Shown: piece after piece, positions 56,755-64,000 of the stretch | Position numbering within the stretch: the stretch's first letter is position 1 | Layout: the number at the start of each line of letters is the position of its first letter | Assembly: GCA_027257055.1 (NCBI GenBank) | Contig: JAPVLO010000404.1 | Coordinates: forward strand, 186,001 to 250,000 | Direction of reading: 5' to 3' | Source: Cephalopachus bancanus | Lineage: Eukaryota > Chordata > Mammalia > Primates > Tarsiidae | Length of the DNA stretch: 64,000 bases | The notes under the pieces: generated by a model | What the model was told of the DNA's origin: nothing | Database searches by the model: none | The model's input: only the letters and a program-made list of their open reading frames with translations | Position numbers and translations under genes: made by a program

Positions 56755-57365
56755 TGCTCTGTTCCCACTGGCTTCCCATGTCACTCCTCATAAAGCCAAC
56801 ATCTTTGATATGGCCCGTGTAGGCCCTGTGTGCTTGGCGTCCCAGTGCGTGCAACCTTGTTTCCTGTTCTCTCCCCACTTGCTCACTCAGTTTTAGCCAA
56901 ATTGGCCCTTTTACTGTCACACTGGCTGTACACTGTGCCTTGTACTCTTCCCAGACATCTGCATGCTAATGCCTTCACCTCCTTTGCGTCTGTGCTCAGA
57001 TGTCACCTTCTCTATGGTGTCTGCTCTGGCTGTGCCATTTCAGATTGCAACTCATACCCCCTTTCCATTGTACCTAGAAACTTCCAATATATGGAATAAT
57101 TTACTTATGTGTTATGTTTATCTTTGTTTTATCTATGTCTTATTTTTGTTTTATCTATGTATAATTATTATCTACATTTGACTGTATGGGCAAAACCTAG
57201 AGGTGCCTTAGAAATAAATTATTTCTTATGGCATCTGATTTCTTATCCCCACTAGAGCATGAGCTCCACAAAGGCAGGGATTTTTGTTTGTTTTGTTTAT
57301 TAACGCATCCCTAGTGCCTGGAAAAATTACTTGCACACAGTAGGTGCTATCTATCTTTCTATCTA
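56755..57365 (+). repeat. L2 LINE 3' end
   Basis: The typical L2 terminus is visible: AGAGCATGAGCTCCACAAAG, GCAGGGATTTTTGTTTG, CACACAGTAGGTGCT. Upstream text (TCCCACTGGCTTCCCATGTC) fits L2 3' ORF2. Confidence 0.65.
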
Positions 57366-58432
57366 ATTTAGAAATACAAAATGAATTAACTCACTTTCTC
57401 CACCCAAGTTTCTTTGACGCATAGTGATTGTGTCAATAAGGCTATGTGTTTCCCTGATTTTAATGCTTTGAAGTTCTTGTTTTGATGAGAACCGCACCTT
57501 TGATGTCTCATGGACATGGGTGTTCACACTTCAGCATGGCAGTTCTGGATCTGATGAGTGGTTAGAATATGCTGCCTGTTACCCAGCATAGACAGGTTAA
57601 TACTCCTTGTTTTTGTGGCTACATTTCTCCTTTTGGCCTGTATTATGCCAGTGATTAAGAAGAATTTTCCACTGTCTTTGCTCCGAAAGCAATTATTATT
57701 ACACTCTTCATGAGTCAATTGCATCATCTTCATATAAAATAGCATATAGGTGACCCTCAGATGTCAGCTTTGGGAGTTCAAATTGCCCACCTCCAAATTC
57801 TTGGGGTGCTTCCCTCAGATTTCTAGAAGGCATCACCAATCTCTTCTGAAAATCAGGAAATGCCACCCTTGAGTTCAACAAATATTTACAGAACATCTAT
57901 TCTGAAGAGAACAACCACTCGGGACATGGTGTTGGAAGAACAAGTAAACAGATAGCCATGATTAAAGGCAAAATAGAGATTACAGATATTAGGTTCACCT
58001 TTCCTTTAATCTATTCCTATCTCTCCAACATATTTTACATTTCTTGAGGATAGGCAATGCATCCTTTAGTTCTCTGTCCCCTGGTGACGTGCCTGCATGC
58101 AGTAGGTAGTCATAAATAGCTTCAGTCATATGGTTAAAGTTCCAATTCCTATCTCGACATCTCATTTGGATATGAGACTAATATGAGCTTAAAGGAAATC
58201 AGACAGCAAAGTGAGCAAAACTGTCTAATTTCCACCTCAGTTTTCATGCACTACTGTGGAAAAAGAGAAGGGAGGAATAGAAAGGAAAAAATTGTTATAC
58301 CTGGTAATGTGTGTTCTTTTTAACTTCATTATGAGAAGGAACAAGATGTCTTGGTTGGTACCAAGTAAACAAGAGGCAAAGAAAAGGCTTGGAGTGCTAA
58401 TCTTGGTGCTTTCATTTTTTTTTCTGGTGGTG

Positions 58433-58433
58433 A

Positions 58434-58480
<47 letters not shown>
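58433..58480 (+). repeat. (TG)n microsatellite
   Basis: About 24 uninterrupted TG units. Confidence 0.98.
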
Positions 58481-58483
<3 letters not shown>

Positions 58484-59324
58484 TCCCATTTGCAGTGTCA
58501 GTTTAGTATCTGTATTTTATTCACTGATTTTTATGGGCAAAACCTAGAGAGATGCCTTAGAAAGAAATTCTTATGGCATCCAGTTTCTTATGTAGATTTT
58601 ATAGATGTAGAAAACACATACTCCTTATATGTATTCCTCTAGTGCACCTGATTCTCTTTAGCTTAACATTTCTTTTGAATTATAGGTTTAGAACTTTGAG
58701 GGGGGTCAGAATGACCTATTCTGAAGCTGAAATGAGTTTATTTTGAGTAACAGTAGACACACCCCTGCCACCAGCATAGAGGAGGGTATGTAGCCAGCAC
58801 CCAATACATGCTCTGAATGACTCATCATTCTCAATTCATGTCACAGCAGAGGAGAAAACAAAATTTCAGTTCAAAGTGGGTCATGTCTCTGATACACTTG
58901 TTAATGCTCAGCTAAGGTGAATTAAGCCCACCCTTTTCTTTGTTGCCCACTGACTGCCATTCAGTATAGAAGTGGGACACATATATAAGATAGTTCTTGC
59001 CTTCCAGGGTCTCACAATTTAATGGAGACAGGCACATGCTTGTTTATAAATCACAGAGTGTGGATATGGAGGTAAAACAAAGGTGGCCCAAAGAAGGAGC
59101 AGAGACAAATAATACATGATTCTACCAAGTCTCCTGTGAGCGACCTTAGGGGAAGGTAAAACACATGCAGGGCTGCAGAGTGTCATGGAAACTGAGAAGG
59201 GAAAGGAATCCCTTGGGATCTTGGGGCATGGGATCATGGAAGGGATGGCGTTCTCCTGTGTGAATTCAGAAAAGTAGATTCTGAGCTATCTTGTTCTCAT
59301 TCTTTTTCTTCTCCCCATTTGCAG

Positions 59325-59393
59325 CTTCTAGTACCCCTGCTGTGAACATTCAGCCAGATGTTTCGGGAGGTTGGGACTGGCATTCTAAACCAG
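59325..59393 (+). CDS. DNAJC6: DNAJC6 (auxilin) coding exon 13 of 14
   Basis: This 69-bp exon encodes SSTPAVNIQPDVSGGWDW followed by HSKP. The acceptor TTTGCAG lies behind a pyrimidine-rich tract and the donor is GTAAAA. The GGWDW tryptophan motif lies within the clathrin/adaptor-binding region. The exon is symmetrical in phase (one base in, one base out). A near-complete mariner begins about 270 bases downstream. Confidence 0.94.
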
Positions 59394-59791
59394 GTAAAAG
59401 GCAGCAGGTGATTTTTTTTTTTTACACATTGAACCAGTTACTAAAGCATAATTCTTACGCAAGGTGAAGTGAGTACTCATAGAGTGCTATAGTCTACCTG
59501 TGTGATTTGTGTTGTTTTTTCCTAAGGATTCACTCATATTCCGGAGAGGCTTTTCCCAATGCATCTGATTACATGATAGTGCTACTTGTTAATTTTGAAG
59601 TCTCATTTGCTGAATGGAAGCAGAAACAGAAACATTTGATAATAGAAACAGATTTAGGTATACATGAGGTGTGACAATTAAGTTCACAAATTCATCCTAG
59701 GAAAAGTGCTCCATACCTCATTGCTGAATACTACCACAGTCACCTTCGAGTACTCCCCTTGGGAAGCTATGCACCCATGCCACCACCTAGT

Positions 59792-60082
59792 TCACTGGTC
59801 AAAGCAATTTTGGAACTCTTTTTCTGGAATGGCCGTAAGAGCTGTTGTCATATTACCCTTGACATCCTGAATGTTATCAAAATGTCTTCCTTTCAATATT
59901 TCCTTTATCTTTTGATAAAGAAAAGAATCACTGGGAACCAGATCAGGTGAATAGGGAGGGTGTTCCAATACAGTTATTTGTTTACTGGCTAAAAACTCCT
60001 TCACAGACAGTGCTGTGTGAGCTGGTGCATTGTCATGATGCAAGAGCTCTTTTGGTACCATTTTTGTACACACTTTTCTCAT
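59792..60082 (-). pseudogene. Mariner transposase catalytic segment (broken)
   Basis: A 96-codon open stretch inside mariner copy B2 covering the HDNAPAH and YSPDL motifs, which hold two acidic residues of the mariner D,D34D triad, and the C-terminal region to NCFDQ. The upstream N-terminal half is in other frames and interrupted by an Alu, so no functional transposase can be made. Confidence 0.85.
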
Positions 60083-60280
60083 GCCAAGATTTTCAGTTAA
60101 GGTCTTCCTGTTTCTCTATTGATGTTTATTTGGTCTGCTATGTTTCTCACAGTCAGCAGATGATTTTGACGTACAATTTGACAAATTTTTGCAATGTTTT
60201 TGCCAGATCAGCTCTTTACTGGCCATCCTGACCTCTCTTCATCAGTGATGCTTTCTCTCCCTTCATAAAAACATTTAATC

Positions 60281-60500
60281 TGTGACCAGGCTGGTCAACA
60301 TGGTGAGACCTCGTCTCTAAACTAAATAAAAAAAAATTAGCCAGGTATGGTAGTATGTGCCTGTAGTTCTGGTCACTTGGAAGACTGAGACAGAAGGATC
60401 GCCAGAGACCAGCAGGTCGAGGCTGGTGTGGCCATGAGCATGCCACTACACTCCAGCCTGGGCGACGGAGTGAGACTCCAACTAAAAAAAAAGCAAAAAC
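60281..60500 (+). mobile_element. Alu, sense, 5'-truncated, inside the mariner
   Basis: Starts in the left monomer at GACCAGGCTGGTCAACATGG, complete right monomer, A tail. AACATTTAATC at 60270-60280 and 60501-60511 is the duplicated mariner target, so the Alu is younger than the mariner. Confidence 0.9.
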
Positions 60501-60834
60501 AACATTTAATCCATTTGTACACTGTTGTTTTCTTCATGGCTTTATCCCCATAAACTTGGACTAACATGTCCCTGATTTTACTTCCACTCTTGCCAAGTTT
60601 AACAAGAAATTTAATGTTTTTTCTTTACTCTAATTCAAGCTCTGACATTCTCGCGACAGTGCACAAAAGCATGCAGCAACAATAACGAATGCCACTCAGC
60701 AAGGAACAGCCACATGTTGACACAAACACAGCTGTGAGACACTGAGATACCAAGGTTATAAAACCTGACTGCCGTTGGTAACATATATACATGGTGGCAA
60801 GTTCTCAAACTTAATTGTCAGACCTCGTACTTAA

Positions 60835-61010
60835 CTCTGTCTCTTAGAAACTCTTAGATTTTTTTTTTTAAACAAATCTGAGCTTCAGTTTTCTTATCCA
60901 AAAAAGGGGGATAGTTATTTTTGTCCCACACAATTGTGTAAGTTTTAAGTGAATTTATATGAATGTTTCTGGCATAGAGTAGATGCTGAATAAATGTGAA
61001 TATTCTTTCT
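60835..61010 (+). repeat. MIR SINE
   Basis: GAGCTTCAGTTTTCTTATCC, AAAAAAGGGGGATAGTTA and GCATAGAGTAGATGCTGAAT. Confidence 0.65.
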
Positions 61011-61194
61011 TGTTCACAAAGTACTTATGTTTGTCTGTAACAAAGTCTTTTCCCCGTGGCTATGATGGCATTTACTGAGAGCTATCTTATGTGACTTCCT
61101 TCCCAACACTCTGCAAGTTAAGCACGTGTGTGCACACTCACAAACACACACACATGGCATGCTTATCGCAGCAACTTTCTCAAGCAATCACTGT

Positions 61195-61590
61195 TCCTTT
61201 TATTTTAGATTGTGGCAATCCTCCACCATAACCTAAAATTCACCCTCCCAACAGTTTCCAAGTGTACAATACAATATTGTCCACTACGTGTACTGTGTTG
61301 TGAAGCAGATCCCCAGAACCGCCTACCCTACCCCTCTGACCATCCTGCATAACTGAACCTCTGCACCCACCCAGCGACTCCCCACTTCTTCCTCCCTCCA
61401 GCCCCTGGCGACCACCATTCTGCTTCCTGTGTCTGAGTCTAACTTTAGAGAGTCTACTTCCTGTGTCTGAGTCTACTTTAGAGATTTCACATGGTGGAAC
61501 CCTACAGATTTGTCTTTTTGTGGCTGGCGTATTTCACTTAGCGTGATGTCCTCAAGGTTCATTGTGTTGTAGCATATGACAGGATTTTCT
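61195..61590 (-). repeat. Old LINE-1 3' end, antisense
   Basis: CTGGCGACCACCATTCTGCT, TTTCACTTAGCGTGATGTCC and TCAAGGTTCATTGTGTTGTA. It contains a local duplication of about 32 bases at 61424-61488. Confidence 0.65.
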
Positions 61591-61594
61591 TCTT

Positions 61595-62127
61595 TTTCTT
61601 AAATTTAAAAACATTTTTTAAATTAACGGATAACATTTTATGTATTCATCATGTACAACACAAAGTTTTGTCAAGTATAGACACATTGTGGAATGGTTAG
61701 ACACATTGTGGAATGGTTAAACACAGCTGATTAACAAATGCATGACCTTATATAGTTATCATTTTTGTGGTGAGAACGCTTGACACTCTACGTTTTCAAG
61801 AGTACAGTATCTCATCATTAACTATAGTCAGCATGCTATACAATAGAGCTCTTGAACTTGTTCCTCTTATCTAGCTGTAATTAAACATCCTTTAACCAAT
61901 ATCTGCCTGGTCCACCCTGCAATTACCTCACTTCTTGTAACCATCAATCTACTCTCTACTTCTATGAGATCAGCTTTTTTTTTTTTAGCTTTCTCATGTG
62001 AGAACATGTGCTATTTGTCTTTCAGTGACTTGCTTATTTCTTTTAACATAATGACCTCCAGTTCTATCCAATTTGCTGCAAATAACTGGAATTCATTCTT
62101 TTTTAGGGCTGAATAGTATTCGCGCAT

Positions 62128-62171
<44 letters not shown>

Positions 62172-62647
62172 CCATCTGTCTGTTGATAGGCACTTAGACT
62201 GATTTCATATCTTTGATGCTGTGAATAGTGCCACAATAAACATAGGAGTGCAGGCATCCCTTCGATATAGCGTTAGATATACTGATTTATTTCCTTTGGA
62301 CAAATACCCAGTAGTGGGATTGCTGGATCATATGTTTGTTCTGTTTTTTGTATTTTAAAGAACCCACATACTGTTTTCCATAATGGCTGCACCAATTTAT
62401 ATTCCTACCATCAGTGTGTTTAGGTTCTCTTTCCTCTACAACCTCGTGCATACTGGTGTCTTTTGTCTTTTTGATAATGGCCATTCTAACAGGAGTGAGG
62501 TGATATGTCATTGTGGTTTTGATTTACATTTCCCTGATGATTAGTAATGTTGAGCGTTTTTCATATATCTGTTGGCTATTTGTATTGTCTTTTTTTGAGA
62601 AATGTCTATGCGTGTCTTTTGCCTGTTTTCAAGTCAGGCTAATTTTT
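61595..62647 (-). mobile_element. LINE-1, antisense, left part
   Basis: 3' UTR complement (AATTAACGGATAACATTTTA) then ORF2 3' complement: CCAATTTGCTGCAAATAACT, AATAGTGCCACAATAAACAT, CCATAATGGCTGCACCAATT, TGATATGTCATTGTGGTTTT. Older than copies a-e, no intact frame. It continues after the Alu. Confidence 0.8.
62130..62170 (+). repeat. (TG)n microsatellite inside L1
   Basis: About 18 TG units, probably grown from TATGTGTG in the L1 sequence. Confidence 0.95.
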
Positions 62648-62936
62648 CTTTTTTTTTTTGAGTTGGAGTCTCACTCCATCGCCCAGACTGGAGTGCAGTG
62701 GCCGCTCCTGGCCACCGCAGCCTCGACCTGCTGGGCTCCGGCGATCCTTCCGCCTCAGCCTTCCGAGTAGCCGGAATTACAGGCATGCGTTACCATGCCC
62801 GGCTGATTTTTTGATTTATTGTAGAGATGAGGTCTCGCTGCCCAGGCGGGTCTCGAACCCGCGGGTTCAGGCGATCCACTCACCTCAGCCTCCCAAAGGC
62901 GCGGGATTACAGGCTGAGCCACCGAGCCCGGCCAAT
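62648..62936 (-). mobile_element. Alu, full length, antisense, young subfamily, inside L1
   Basis: T tail, GAGTTGGAGTCTCACTCCA, very GC-rich (CCTCGACCTGCTGGGCTCCG), with GAGGTCTCGCTGCCCAGGC, the short-deletion form shared with 13441-13730. The AATTTTTCT repeat is on both sides. Confidence 0.9.
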
Positions 62937-63375
62937 TTTTCTATTGAGTTGTTTGACTTCCTTATATATTTTGTATATTGACCCCTTATCAGATAGTCTG
63001 CAAATATTTTTTTCCCACTTGGTAGGCTTTCTCTTCACTCTGTTGATTGTTCCCTTCCTGTGCAGAAGTTTTTTAGTTTGATTAATCCCTTTAGTCAATT
63101 TGTGCTTTTGTTGCCTGTGCTTTTGGGGTCATATCCAAAAAATGATTTCAAAACCGATGTCATGTGTTTTATTCTAGTCGCTTCATAGTGTCGTGTCTCA
63201 AATTTAAGTCTCTAATCCATTCTGAGTTGATTTTGTAGATGGCGAGACACAAGGGTCTCTTTACTCTGTTGCCTTTTTGCTCTGCAGAGTATACCTTACT
63301 GCACCAAAGTTATTAGTTTGATGTTGTCCCTTTTGTCAGTTTTTCTTTTGTTTCTTGTAACTCTGGTTTTATTAC
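62937..63375 (-). mobile_element. LINE-1, antisense, right part
   Basis: L1 ORF2 complement resumes after the Alu: TGACCCCTTATCAGATAGTC, GTGCAGAAGTTTTTTAGTTT, TTTTGTTGCCTGTGCTTTTG. Confidence 0.78.
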
Positions 63376-63762
63376 ATTTCTCCTTTTTTTTAAACCAATG
63401 ATGAAATGTTGAAGCTCAGTTAAGCAAGATTCCCAAACTCACTCAGTTGAGAATCAGCAAAGCCAGAATTCAGATCCAGATCCCTTAGGAAAGAATGAAG
63501 TCAGGTGACATGAGAGGTAAACAGAGGAAATGCTAGTTCATACATGTGGCCAGAAAAAAGCATCTGTGTTTTCTGTGTCCTGTCCTTGCCCCAGGTGACC
63601 ACTCACCCAGGTCACAGAAATGGGGTCTAGTAACTTTTCACGTATTTCCAAACCCTGTCCTAATTTGCCTAGGAGACAAATGAATAGTAGCTCAGAAATT
63701 TTGAATTTCAGAATTCAGCCCCAGATAACTAACTTATTTTCAATGATCTTCTTTCCTTTCAG

Positions 63763-63882
63763 GAGGCTTTGGAATGGGAAGCAAGTCAGCTGCCACCAGT
63801 CCAACAGGGTCCTCGCATGGTACTCCCACCCATCAAAGCAAACCCCAGACTCTGGATCCTTTTGCCGACCTTGGGACGCTAG
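63763..63882 (+). CDS. DNAJC6: DNAJC6 (auxilin) coding exon 14 of 14 in window
   Basis: This exon encodes GFGMGSKSAATSPTGSSHG through QTLDPFADLGTL, with a third DPF motif. The acceptor is TTTCAG and the donor GTACAC. It is the last exon seen; a G is carried into an exon beyond the window. By comparison with the 913-residue human isoform, about 230 residues remain downstream, including the final clathrin-binding part and the J domain whose HPD motif stimulates HSC70. Confidence 0.95.
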   Translation, partial: EALEWEASQLPPVQQGPRMVLPPIKANPRLWILLPTLGR

Positions 63883-64000
63883 GTACACACTCATCTGATT
63901 AAGACAAAAATAACATTTACTTATAGCTACAAATCCTCAAGTCTAAATCTTGGATGTTGCAATAAGCTGGTATTGTCACCTGGGACCTAAAATGATGTGT
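63883..64000 (+). other. DNAJC6: Start of the next DNAJC6 intron
   Basis: Begins GTACAC after exon 14; the window ends inside it. Confidence 0.85.

Larger units (their letters stand above)
55403..59324 (+). other. DNAJC6: DNAJC6 intron, 3.9 kb
   Basis: Holds TINE copy 4, an L2 fragment and a TG microsatellite. 55440-56260, 57380-58430 and 58490-59320 appear unique. Confidence 0.85.
59661..60829 (-). mobile_element. Mariner family B, near-complete copy, antisense
   Basis: The terminal repeats are TGAGGTGTGACAATTAAGTT at the left and its inverted match ACTTAATTGTCAGACCTCG at the right, with TA at both edges. On the reverse strand all parts of a mariner transposase are recognisable in order: a helix-turn-helix segment (VYGDKAMKKTTVYKW), TDEERSG, an HHDNAPAH catalytic motif, HPPYSPDLVPSD and EFQNCFDQ. 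The frame is broken by stops, frameshifts and an Alu. With the Alu removed about 950 bases remain, compared with about 1.3 kb for an intact mariner, so it is a dead copy. Confidence 0.85.
59394..63762 (+). other. DNAJC6: DNAJC6 intron, 4.4 kb
   Basis: Almost entirely mobile DNA: mariner copy B2 with an Alu inside, a MIR, and two old L1 segments, one with an Alu inside. Only 59394-59660 and 63380-63762 look unique. Confidence 0.85.

Noticed and set aside
1..64000. CRISPR, operons, phage or bacterial defence systems
   Set aside because: No regular spacer array, dense coding or bacterial gene was seen; the sequence is clearly mammalian with introns and SINEs.

Overview
The window is nuclear DNA from a primate, most likely a tarsier. 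It contains dozens of dimeric 7SL-derived Alu elements, which are a primate hallmark. Their consensus differs from anthropoid and strepsirrhine Alus: the head reads as GCTCAGCCTGTAAT and the mid-linker as TACAATAAATC. Four copies of a roughly 75-bp, LTR-like, poly(A)-tailed element match what is published as tarsier 'TINEs' (LTR-derived, LINE1-mobilised elements). The species call is an inference; primate origin is near certain.

The only protein-coding gene found is DNAJC6 (auxilin), on the + strand. Fourteen consecutive exons (25274-63882) join in one open frame with GT-AG introns. They give about 678 codons, starting near residue 8 of the 913-residue human isoform and running through the PTEN-like phosphatase domain, the C2 domain and most of the clathrin/AP2-binding region. 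The first exon or exons, the rest of the clathrin-binding segment and the C-terminal J domain are not in the window. Auxilin recruits HSC70 to clathrin-coated vesicles and drives their uncoating, chiefly at synapses.

Layout: 1-25273 is upstream sequence, most simply DNAJC6 intron, with no supported exon. It holds mariner, Tigger, MLT1, MER20-like, L1, MIR and many Alu copies. 25274-26802 is a cluster of three exons encoding the N-terminal part of the phosphatase domain. 26803-36973 is a 10-kb intron with two TINE copies, one mariner derivative and a tandem triple Alu. 36974-48773 carries seven exons finishing the phosphatase and C2 domains. 48774-63882 carries four exons of the acidic, Ser/Pro-rich, DPF-motif region, split by introns of 3-4 kb. 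One of these introns holds a candidate LTR, a TINE and a near-complete mariner.

The gene itself is ordinary and well conserved. What merits a second look is the mobile DNA: the TINEs, two mariner families (one seen only as same-shaped deletion derivatives), a tandem Alu triplication, two Alus at one target site, and free Alu monomers. I found no RNA gene, CRISPR array or bacterial-type system. Repeat boundaries are read by eye and may be off by 5-20 bases; family names for old repeats come from remembered consensus patterns, not a database search.
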